From: Fidelibacterota bacterium
GTDB taxonomy: Bacteria > Fidelibacterota > Marinisomatia > Marinisomatales > TCS55
Direction of reading: 5' to 3'
NCBI GenBank assembly: GCA_030746535.1
Contig: JASLML010000008.1
Coordinates: 1-45,097 of the forward strand
Length of the DNA: 45,097 bases
Shown here: positions 38,516-45,097 of the stretch, piece by piece
How positions within the stretch are numbered: the first letter of the stretch is position 1
Layout of the letters: each line of letters begins with the position of its first letter
Notes under the pieces: generated by a model
What the model saw: only the letters and a program-made list of their open reading frames with translations
Databases searched by the model: none
What the model was told of the DNA's origin: nothing
Position numbers and translations under genes: made by a program

Positions 38516-41334
38516 TCAGCAGAATTGAACGCTTCTACCGGCGGACACGTGCACACTAAATTTCTATCGCCGTGTGCATTATTAACTCTTCCTACGGCAG
38601 GCCAATATTTAAATTCTTTTTGCCATGCGGCCGGGTATGCCGCTGACTCCCGGGTATAAGGATGATCCCATTTGTCAGAGCTTATTTCTACCACGGTGTG
38701 GGGAGCGTTTTTTAAAACATTATTCTTAGCATCACTTTTCCCGGTAGCAACATCATTAATTTCATTTCGGATCGAAATCATAGCATCGCAAAAACGGTCC
38801 AATTCTTTTTTTGATTCGCTTTCGGTTGGCTCTATCATCAATGTTCCAGCAACGGGAAAGGACATTGTAGGAGCATGGAACCCGTAATCAATCAGGCGCT
38901 TTGCAACATCTTCATCCGTGATGCCCGTGCCGTTTTTGAGTGGCCTTAAATCAATGATGAATTCATGTCCGCAGTAACCGGTTTTCCCTTTGTATAAGAC
39001 CGGAAAATGATCTTCCAGCCTTTTAGCCATGTAGTTTGCATTCAGGATGGCAACTTCGGATGCCTTTTTTAAACCCTCATCACCAAGTAGTGAAATGTAG
39101 GACCATGAGATCGGGAGTATTCCGGCACTTCCCCACGGCGCAGATGAAACAGCGGGGATAGATGCATCCGTTCCGATGCTTGCCTGCGTGTGCCCGGGAA
39201 GGAATTCCGATAAGTGTTTCGCTGCGCAAATTGGCCCCATTCCCGGTCCACCTCCGCCATGAGGAATGGCAAATGTTTTATGGAGATTTACATGGCAGAC
39301 ATCAGCTCCTAAATCAGAGAGCTTGCAAAGACCAACCAAGGCATTAAGGTTGGCTCCGTCTAAATATACCTGTCCGCCATTTTCATGAATAATTTTGCAG
39401 ATGGATTGAATTTTTTCTTCGAATACGCCGTGCGTGGAAGGATAGGTAACCATAAAAGCCGCTAAATGTTCTTTGTGTTCTTCCGCTTTCGCCTTCAGAT
39501 CTTCATCATCAATGTTGCCATGTTTATCGCAGGCCACCACTACAACTTTCATACCTGCCAATACCGCACTTGCGGGATTTGTACCGTGTGCAGATGAAGG
39601 AATTAAGCAAATGTTCCGCTGACTCTCTCCGTTGGATTTGTGGTAAGCACGAATCACCATTAGTCCTGAATATTCGCCCTGAGCGCCGGAATTCGGCTGT
39701 AGAGAGACTGCGGGCAGTCCGGTGATTTTCGCCAATTGATGTTCCAAACCTTCACACAATTCCTGATATCCTTTGGTTTGATCTTCAGGAGCGAACGGAT
39801 GCATATTGGAAAATCCGGACCATGTGATGGGTTCTAGCTGGCTTGCCGCATTGAGTTTCATTGTGCATGATCCAAGCGGAATCATACTCACATTTAGCGC
39901 AAGATCCATGGATTCCAGCCTGTGGATGTACCGAAGCATTTCTGTCTCAGATCTGTGGGTATTGAAAACGGGATGCGAAAGGAAATCAGAATTCCGTTTT
40001 AATGGATTCGGGATATTTATTTTATTGTTAGCAGACTCAATTTCAACACCCATTATTTTCCCAATATCTTCAACGGTTTTTTCTGTGGATGTTTCATCAA
40101 GAGAAATCCCAATATGGCCATCGCCAAAATCTCTGAAATTATATCCTTGATCATATCCTTCCTGTAATACGTCTTCGCCTGCCTTTATTTTTATTGTATC
40201 AAAAAAGTTTTTGTGAACGGGGTTCATCTTGACTTTTTGTAGTGAATCGGCGAGAGTGTTTGTGAGGGAATGAATCCTTTTTGCTATATTTTTCAATCCA
40301 TCCGGCCCGTGATATGCCGCATACATACCAGCAATCACTGCCAGTAAAACCTGAGCCGTACAGATATTTGAAGTTGCCTTTTCTCTTCGAATGTGTTGCT
40401 CTCGTGTTTGAAGAGCCATGCGAAGCGCGGGATTCCCGTGCCGGTCAACTGATACTCCGATAATCCGTCCGGGAAGGTTACGCTTTAGTTTTTCACTGCA
40501 TGAAATAAATGCTGCATGCGGGCCTCCGTATCCCATCGGAACTCCGAACCGTTGTGCGCTTCCAACGCAAATATCAGCTCCGAATTCGGAAGGAGGCTTG
40601 AGCATTGTAAGTGCCAGCAGATCGGTGGCAACAGCAACCGCGGCTCCCGCTTCTTTGGCTCTGCTGCACAGATCGGAATAGTCCGCAATAAATCCGTCCG
40701 TAGCCGGATATTGCAACAGACAACCGAATGTATTTTCGCTGATCGAAATTGATTCGGCTGTTTGTATCTCAAGATCGATACCCAGCGGTTCTGCCCGTGT
40801 TTTTAGCACATCAATGGTTTGAGGATGACAATTATCTGCAACAATAAAGATATTTCTGTTTTTTGAATTCCGGTAAAGCATGATCATTGCTTCTGCAGCT
40901 GCGGTTGCCTCATCCAGGAGAGATGCGTTGGCAATCGGCAACCCTGTTAGGTCGGAGACCATGGTCTGAAAATTCAGCAGCGCCTCCAGTCTGCCCTGCG
41001 AAATTTCGGCTTGATAAGGTGTGTAGGCTGTATACCAGCCTGGGTTTTCGAGTATGTTGCGGCGAATCACCGGTGGAAGGAATGTGCCGTAATATCCCAT
41101 CCCAATTAAGGAAGTCAGAACACTGTTTTGCTGTTCGATCGTTTTCATCTTTTTACTTAATTCGGCTTCGCTTAATGCTACACCGACACCCAAAGATTCT
41201 GTGTTCAGGATGGACTTCGGAATTGTGCGGGCAATTAAATCATCAAGCGATTCAAGGCCTAAGGTGTTAAGCATTTGCTGCTGTTCTTCCTGATTTGGGC
41301 CAATATGCCTGGAATAAAATTCTTCTTTATACAT
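38512..41334 (-). CDS. gcvP: Glycine dehydrogenase (decarboxylating), glycine cleavage P protein
   Basis: The 940-residue single-chain P protein has both halves fused: [18 protein letters not shown] and [38 protein letters not shown] in the first half, then [14 protein letters not shown] and [13 protein letters not shown]. The PLP lysine is in [20 protein letters not shown]. It decarboxylates glycine and passes the aminomethyl group to GcvH. No other gcv genes are in this window. The start is the ATG at 41334, 12 bases after the upstream cupin's stop, so the two are cotranscribed. Confidence 0.97.
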   Translation of the reverse strand: MYKEEFYSRHIGPNQEEQQQMLNTLGLESLDDLIARTIPKSILNTESLGVGVALSEAELSKKMKTIEQQNSVLTSLIGMGYYGTFLPPVIRRNILENPGWYTAYTPYQAEISQGRLEALLNFQTMVSDLTGLPIANASLLDEATAAAEAMIMLYRNSKNRNIFIVADNCHPQTIDVLKTRAEPLGIDLEIQTAESISISENTFGCLLQYPATDGFIADYSDLCSRAKEAGAAVAVATDLLALTMLKPPSEFGADICVGSAQRFGVPMGYGGPHAAFISCSEKLKRNLPGRIIGVSVDRHGNPALRMALQTREQHIRREKATSNICTAQVLLAVIAGMYAAYHGPDGLKNIAKRIHSLTNTLADSLQKVKMNPVHKNFFDTIKIKAGEDVLQEGYDQGYNFRDFGDGHIGISLDETSTEKTVEDIGKIMGVEIESANNKINIPNPLKRNSDFLSHPVFNTHRSETEMLRYIHRLESMDLALNVSMIPLGSCTMKLNAASQLEPITWSGFSNMHPFAPEDQTKGYQELCEGLEHQLAKITGLPAVSLQPNSGAQGEYSGLMVIRAYHKSNGESQRNICLIPSSAHGTNPASAVLAGMKVVVVACDKHGNIDDEDLKAKAEEHKEHLAAFMVTYPSTHGVFEEKIQSICKIIHENGGQVYLDGANLNALVGLCKLSDLGADVCHVNLHKTFAIPHGGGGPGMGPICAAKHLSEFLPGHTQASIGTDASIPAVSSAPWGSAGILPISWSYISLLGDEGLKKASEVAILNANYMAKRLEDHFPVLYKGKTGYCGHEFIIDLRPLKNGTGITDEDVAKRLIDYGFHAPTMSFPVAGTLMIEPTESESKKELDRFCDAMISIRNEINDVATGKSDAKNNVLKNAPHTVVEISSDKWDHPYTRESAAYPAAWQKEFKYWPAVGRVNNAHGDRNLVCTCPPVEAFNSAD

Positions 41335-41346
41335 GATGGCTACAGG

Positions 41347-41619
41347 TTAGGTAAATGAATAGTGCTTTTTTACCGGGGATGTGACAATCCATGTGCAGGT
41401 CAGACCCTTTGGGAAAACCACAAAATCGCCGGGTTTAATGTTTACCGTTTCCACTTCCGTCTTAACCTCTATTTCACCTTCTAATATAAGACATGATTCT
41501 TGATCCGAATATTCCCATGGAAATTGGGACACTTCGCAGGTCCAGATGGGCCAGTCATATACTCCCGTTTCGCGGAGTGATTCTTCGGAGGGCCGGGAAA
41601 TAAATATCTTGTTATTCAA
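41347..41619 (-). CDS. Small cupin (DUF861/EutQ-like)
   Basis: The 90-residue single-domain cupin has WTCEVSQFPWEYSDQESCLILEGEIEVKTE and IKPGDFVVFPKGLTCTWIV, the cupin_3 (DUF861) pattern, with few metal-binding His residues. It may bind a small ligand without being a classical metal cupin. It lies just upstream of gcvP in the same direction. A link to glycine or ureidoglycine metabolism is possible but unproven. Confidence 0.85.
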   Translation of the reverse strand: MNNKIFISRPSEESLRETGVYDWPIWTCEVSQFPWEYSDQESCLILEGEIEVKTEVETVNIKPGDFVVFPKGLTCTWIVTSPVKKHYSFT

Positions 41620-41677
41620 CGAATTGCCTTAAAAAGCGATGACTAAGATTTCTAAATGAGGAACCTAAAAATTCTTG

Positions 41678-41750
41678 TGAGCCCGGAGCGACTCGAACGC
41701 TCGGCCAATGGCTTAAAAGGCCACTGCTCTACCAACTGAGCTACGGGCTC
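41678..41750 (-). tRNA. tRNA-Lys (TTT)
   Basis: The 73-base cloverleaf has acceptor GAGCCCG/CGGGCTC, D arm GCTC-AGTTGGTA-GAGC, anticodon arm GTGGC-CTTTTAA-GCCAT with anticodon TTT, T arm GAGCG-TTCGAGT-CGCTC and discriminator A. CCA is not encoded (the next bases are CAA). It lies 66 bases downstream of queF on the same strand. Confidence 0.97.
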
Positions 41751-41816
41751 TGATATCGTTAAAATTGCGGTCGGAAAGTTAAAGAAATTAATACTCAGTT
41801 TAGACCAAAAATTAGA

Positions 41817-42206
41817 CTAATCCAGGCTTCCTTCAATACAGGTCGTATCAAATCCGCCGCGCGTATTGTACAAAGTAGTAACCTGTAATTTATCTGTAGA
41901 AAGTACGGATTTCAGATCCTTATAAATGCGCTTTGTTGCCGCTTCCTGATAAATACCGACATTCCGAAAGCTGATGAAATAATACTTCAGAGATTTAAGC
42001 TCTACACACTTTCCACCCGTTGGGTAATATTCAATGATGACATCCGCTATATCCGGCAATCCGCTGAACGGACACACAGCGCTGAACTCAGCCGTTTCCG
42101 TACATATGTATTGGTCCGGGCTGTTAAACTCGAATGTTTCAAGATAATCCGGACGAACCTGATCTTCGCTTTCAAACTCAAAAGATTTTCCCTCTGCCTT
42201 TGCCAT
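41817..42206 (-). CDS. queF: NADPH-dependent 7-cyano-7-deazaguanine reductase (QueF)
   Basis: The 129-residue unimodular QueF has catalytic C45 in [12 protein letters not shown], the nearby D52, and the family motif [14 protein letters not shown] (69-82). It reduces the preQ0 nitrile to preQ1 with two NADPH. It is the last gene of the queC-queE-queD-queF series, 3 bases after queD. Confidence 0.96.
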   Translation of the reverse strand: MAKAEGKSFEFESEDQVRPDYLETFEFNSPDQYICTETAEFSAVCPFSGLPDIADVIIEYYPTGGKCVELKSLKYYFISFRNVGIYQEAATKRIYKDLKSVLSTDKLQVTTLYNTRGGFDTTCIEGSLD

Positions 42207-42209
42207 ACG

Positions 42210-42566
42210 CTATTCTCCTCGGTATATGCATCCTGTAGAACAGGTTTCTTTCACTTCAATGCCTGATAATTCAGGAAGAGTCGGTTTTAATTTTTGCCAA
42301 ATCCACACCGCCAGATTTTCACTGGAAGGATTTTCCAAGCCTCGGATATCGTTTAGACAGCTGTGGTCAAGCTGAACCATAATAGGATCAAATGCCTGTT
42401 TAATATCCGCGAAATCTATTACCCATCCTGTATGATTATCAATCCGTCCGTCCACGGTAATGCGAACTTTAAAGGAATGCCCGTGAACTTCTCGGCATTT
42501 ATGGCCGTCGGGAAGATTCGGCAGGAAATGGGCAGCCTCAAAACCAACTTCTTTATAAATTTCCAT
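42210..42566 (-). CDS. queD: 6-carboxy-5,6,7,8-tetrahydropterin synthase (QueD)
   Basis: The 118-residue PTPS-family enzyme has zinc ligands H13 (FEAAHFLP), H28 and H30 (REVHGHSF), and the catalytic C24 in GHKCREVHGH. The Cys-x3-His-x-His pattern marks QueD rather than the pterin-making PTPS. It converts dihydroneopterin triphosphate to CPH4. The gene starts 5 bases after queE stops. Confidence 0.96.
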   Translation of the reverse strand: MEIYKEVGFEAAHFLPNLPDGHKCREVHGHSFKVRITVDGRIDNHTGWVIDFADIKQAFDPIMVQLDHSCLNDIRGLENPSSENLAVWIWQKLKPTLPELSGIEVKETCSTGCIYRGE

Positions 42567-42571
42567 TTTCT

Positions 42572-43207
42572 TTAAGGTATTTCTAGGAATTTATGTGTTT
42601 GAAGGCTCATGCGCCATTGCGGATGTTTAAGACAGTATTGGACGGTACGATCAATATTTTTTTTCAAATTAGGGCCATCCATAGGCTGAAGAGAAAAATG
42701 ATCGAATTCCAAATCCTTGTGCATTGCGGGATCCATTCCGGGCTGCGGATATACAATTTTCAGTTCATCTCCCTGCTGTAAAATAAAATCGGCATTTGCT
42801 TTTGGGCTGACGCAAACCCAGTCAATCCCTTCAGGCGGAATTAAGGTGCCGTTTGTTTCAATGGCTATTTCGAACCCATTTTCATGCAGTGAATTGATTA
42901 CCGCGTCATCCATTTGAAGTAAAGGCTCACCGCCGGTGCAAACGATGAACGGTTTTGCATTAACGGATTCCGGCCAGAGATTTTGCGCAAAAGAAGCCAA
43001 GTCTTCAGCGTAATGAAACTCACCGCCCCCAGGACCGGATGTTCCGACAAAATCTGTATCGCAAAAATCGCATACGGCGTCTTTTCTGTCTTTTTCATGG
43101 CCGCTCCAGAGATTACAGCCGGCAAATCGGCAGAACACTGCAGGCCTTCCGGTATGGAAACCTTCACCCTGAATCGTGTAATACATTTCTTTAATTTTAT
43201 AACCCAT
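42572..43207 (-). CDS. queE: 7-carboxy-7-deazaguanine synthase (QueE)
   Basis: The start at 43207 gives MGYKIKEMYYTIQGEGFHTGRP, the standard QueE N-terminus. An open frame back to 43312 overlaps queC and is rejected. The 211-residue radical-SAM enzyme uses the C-x14-C-x2-C cluster variant (CNLWSG...CDFC), not the common C-x3-C-x2-C. ETNGTL and TGGEPLLQ are also visible. It rearranges CPH4 to CDG. It starts 4 bases after the queC stop. Confidence 0.95.
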   Translation of the reverse strand: MGYKIKEMYYTIQGEGFHTGRPAVFCRFAGCNLWSGHEKDRKDAVCDFCDTDFVGTSGPGGGEFHYAEDLASFAQNLWPESVNAKPFIVCTGGEPLLQMDDAVINSLHENGFEIAIETNGTLIPPEGIDWVCVSPKANADFILQQGDELKIVYPQPGMDPAMHKDLEFDHFSLQPMDGPNLKKNIDRTVQYCLKHPQWRMSLQTHKFLEIP

Positions 43208-43211
43208 GGCT

Positions 43212-43904
43212 TTACGATTGGTACGGAAGTGGGTCGGCAATGCCGGCTTCACTGAAACCCTTAATGCGAAGTGCACAGGCATCGCATTCGCCGCAGGATG
43301 TTCCGCTTTCATCCGGATTGTAGCAAGAATGGGTATTGGAATAATCCACGCCGAGCTCGGTACCTTTTTGAATAATTTCTGCTTTTGTTAAATCGATCAG
43401 CGGAGTGTGAATTTTTAACGTATTGTTGTTTTCGACACTTGACTTTGTCGCAATATTGGCCATCCTTTCAAATGACTCAATATATTCGGGGCGGCAATCG
43501 GGATATCCGCTGTAATCAAGAGCATTAACACCGATAAAGATATCGTAGCATTGCAGCACTTCGGCCCAAGCAAGCGCATAAGACAGAAAAATCGTATTGC
43601 GAGCAGGAACATAAGTAACAGGGATCGCATTCGCTTCCGAATCGGATGTATGCTGCGGCACGGGTATATCATCTGTGAGCGCAGACTTTCCAAAGGTTGC
43701 TAGATCGATTTCAATTATTTTGTGTTCAGCGGCACTGGCTTTGTGTGCCAATTGGCGTGCTGATTGTAATTCAAAAGAATGCCTCTGTCCATAATGAAAT
43801 GAGAGGGCGTGGACCGAAAACCCTTGATCGATTGCTATGGCCAGACAGGTGGCAGAATCAAGGCCTCCGCTTAACAGAATTACTGCTTTTGTATTGGTGT
43901 CCAT
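43212..43904 (-). CDS. queC: 7-cyano-7-deazaguanine synthase (QueC)
   Basis: The enzyme has a PP-loop SGGLDS near residues 12-17, [26 protein letters not shown], and the zinc site in [21 protein letters not shown] use the ATG at 43904 ([14 protein letters not shown]), giving 230 residues; ATGs at 43922 and 43952 would add a short tail. It turns CDG into preQ0 using ATP and ammonia. Only 64 bases separate it from the upstream tRNA-Lys, leaving little room for a preQ1 riboswitch. Confidence 0.95.
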   Translation of the reverse strand: MDTNTKAVILLSGGLDSATCLAIAIDQGFSVHALSFHYGQRHSFELQSARQLAHKASAAEHKIIEIDLATFGKSALTDDIPVPQHTSDSEANAIPVTYVPARNTIFLSYALAWAEVLQCYDIFIGVNALDYSGYPDCRPEYIESFERMANIATKSSVENNNTLKIHTPLIDLTKAEIIQKGTELGVDYSNTHSCYNPDESGTSCGECDACALRIKGFSEAGIADPLPYQS

Positions 43905-43968
43905 CAAATCAGAAAACAACATTACGTTTAAACAGGAACCCATGAAATTCATAAGGTATCCATGTATG

Positions 43969-44041
43969 TGCCCGCGGGAGGACTCGAACCCCCGGCCAAG
44001 TGATTAAGAGTCACCTGCTCTACCAACTGAGCTACACGGGC
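43969..44041 (-). tRNA. tRNA-Lys (CTT)
   Basis: The 73-base cloverleaf has acceptor GCCCGTG/CGCGGGC (one T-G pair), D arm identical to the other tRNA-Lys, anticodon arm GGTGA-CTCTTAA-TCACT with anticodon CTT, T arm GGGGG-TTCGAGT-CCTCC and discriminator A. CCA is not encoded. It sits upstream of queC on the same strand. Confidence 0.97.
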
Positions 44042-44335
44042 TATTGGATGAAAAAAGAAATTAATTCAGCTAAAAAATCTATCAGAATGCAAATTAATTT
44101 TGATTTTTCATGTTTTAGACTTGCTCTAAATTATAACGGCTCTTATTTTTGACCAGCCTCTCTTATGCTGATTCTTATGAATTGCATAACAAAAGAGGTT
44201 GGCAAGTGAAAAAGAAGGCTCTTGGTTGGCGTTGAGAGCCTTTGATTTGAAAGATGCCGCAGGGTGCTTTCCCAACCGGGATGCAGACTGTGGCTTCTTT
44301 CGTTTTTGGATGTAAATTCACCCGCTTTTTGACAT
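44042..44335. other. Gene-free stretch between tRNA-Lys and tmRNA
   Basis: These 294 AT-rich bases contain no convincing gene. They must hold promoters for the leftward tRNA-que unit and the rightward tmRNA, but I cannot place either with confidence. A hairpin GGCTCT/AGAGCC (44217-44222 with 44235-44240) followed by TTTGATTT looks like a weak terminator on the + strand. GGTTGG occurs near 44198 and 44224, with CCAACC near 44272 able to pair with either. Confidence 0.5.
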
Positions 44336-44686
44336 GGGGGCGACCGGTTTCGACGGGACAGGAATTCCTTAGAACGGCATGCAGAGGCCCCAGAATCCTC
44401 TTAAATCAATCTGGAAAAACCATAGTTGCCGATTACGGCTACATGGCAGCTGCTTAAGTAAGCTGCCCGTCCTGAGCCAGTTTTGCCTGCAGGCAGGCTT
44501 ATGGGCGTCGATTACGCAGGCTGGGTATGCAGACTGCCTGATGCGGCATACTGAGAAATTATCAGGCTTCGGCTGGAATGCGTGGGTCCCTGGATCGTAT
44601 TTCAGCAACACTTAACCAGGCGACTAAGCATGTAGAAGGTCTTTTGAAACTTGTTTCGGACGGGAGTTCGAATCTCCCCGCCTCCA
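44336..44686 (+). ncRNA. ssrA: Transfer-messenger RNA (tmRNA)
   Basis: The 5' end (GGGGGCGACCGGTTTCGACG) pairs with the 3' CGCCTCC to form the acceptor stem, with one G-T pair. The T arm is GGGAG-TTCGAAT-CTCCC. The resume point fits the bacterial pattern TAGTT-GCC, followed by an open frame 44428-44457 coding ADYGYMAAA and TAA, with tandem Ala at the end as in other proteolysis tags. The encoded 3' end is ACTA rather than ACCA, so CCA must be added. It rescues stalled ribosomes with SmpB. Only 9 bases separate it from the convergent argS stop. Confidence 0.96.
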
Positions 44687-44695
44687 CTAATAGAA

Positions 44696-45097
44696 TTACA
44701 TCCGATCGGGGGAGGATATACCGAGGATTTCCATTCCGGATGCTAATACAATTTTAACAGATTCAATTAAACCCAACCGCGCTTCCGATAGATTTTTATC
44801 ATCAGTAATAACCCTGCATTCAGCATAAAATTTGTGAAAGTTTGCTGCAAGGTCTTGAAGAAAATTGGCGATCATTTGCGGCTCAAGCGTTTCCAGCGCC
44901 GATTCCATTGTATGCTGAAATTGATCCAGCTTCCTGATCAGTTCTTTTTCTGATGGCTCGGTCAGCATTGTGAAGTCTGCATCAGGGCCAATTGAAACAT
45001 CTTCAGCTGATCCGCGCTTTATGATATTGCAGATACGGGCATGCGCATACTGGAGATAAAATACAGGGTTTTTCTCAGATTGGTCTTGCGCTAGATC
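44696..45097 (-). CDS. argS: Arginyl-tRNA synthetase, C-terminal part (5' end outside window)
   Basis: The frame stays open to the window end, so the ATG at 44968 is internal. The visible 133 residues include NPVFYLQYAHARICNIIK at the end of the catalytic region and most of the DALR anticodon-binding domain (ANFLQDLAANFHKFYAECRV, SEARLGLIESVKIVL), ending GISSPDRM as ArgS proteins usually do. It charges tRNA-Arg. Confidence 0.95.
   Translation of the reverse strand, partial: DLAQDQSEKNPVFYLQYAHARICNIIKRGSAEDVSIGPDADFTMLTEPSEKELIRKLDQFQHTMESALETLEPQMIANFLQDLAANFHKFYAECRVITDDKNLSEARLGLIESVKIVLASGMEILGISSPDRM

Noticed and set aside
43208-43312. N-terminal extension of queE
   Set aside because: It lies inside queC in another frame; the family's N-terminus begins at 43207.
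41817-43904. 7-deazaguanine DNA modification island
   Set aside because: Only preQ1 synthesis genes are present; no DpdA-like transglycosylase or restriction genes lie beside them, so tRNA queuosine synthesis is the simpler reading.
44329-44334. TTGACA as a -35 box
   Set aside because: It ends one base before the mature tmRNA 5' end, so it cannot drive that RNA; nothing downstream needs it.
44254-44457. Open reading frame of 67 residues on the + strand
   Set aside because: Its end is the tmRNA tag frame; the rest runs through the upstream spacer and tmRNA structure.

Overview
The window looks like a chromosomal contig from a Gram-negative bacterium of the FCB group, probably marine and possibly Candidatus Marinimicrobia (SAR406) or a close relative. 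This rests on three observations. Two large secreted proteins end in type IX (Por) secretion sorting domains with NPFN motifs. Outer-membrane and lipoprotein genes are abundant. Ribosome-binding sites are weak, and the tRNA and tmRNA genes do not encode CCA. No phylogenetic search was run, so the phylum is an inference. I see no phage, insertion sequence or CRISPR array.

Region 1 (1-4369, + strand): the C-terminal part of a T9SS-sorted surface protein, a terminator, and a secreted phosphodiesterase of the alkaline phosphatase superfamily. Region 2 (4370-16277, - strand): a long, tightly packed run that reads right to left. It holds a TPR/SLH lipoprotein, a terminator, a PAP2 membrane phosphatase, a membrane-anchored protein, small secreted proteins, cysteine dioxygenase, ligA, a PQQ-type sugar dehydrogenase, a coupled ABC-2 exporter with a small partner protein and a predicted outer-membrane barrel, and a CsgG-like protein with a C-terminal barrel-like region.

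Region 3 (16278-29284, + strand) is the most interesting part. From a divergent control region with a CRP-like site and a perfect 7-1-7 Fur-like dyad runs a series of envelope genes. In order they are a FlgT/CsgG-like protein, an LPP20-like protein, a TlpA-like thioredoxin, a second CsgG-like protein with a membrane helix and polyglycine tail, a 2077-residue T9SS protein with an N-terminal blue-copper domain, a FecR-domain protein, and a CHASE2-class III adenylate cyclase. A perfect TGTGA-N6-TCACA site lies between the TlpA and second CsgG-like genes. My proposal is a cAMP-responsive surface-assembly locus that carries its own cyclase.

Region 4 (29285-38515, + strand): carA and carB separated by an ABC exporter and a LolA-like protein, then mtaB and a secreted isoaspartyl peptidase. 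Region 5 (38512-45097): gcvP and a cupin on the - strand, then the preQ1 genes queC-queE-queD-queF bracketed by two tRNA-Lys genes (CTT and TTT), then tmRNA on the + strand converging on the 3' end of argS. Most intergenic gaps are under 100 bases. The largest gene-free stretch is 44042-44335 (294 bases).
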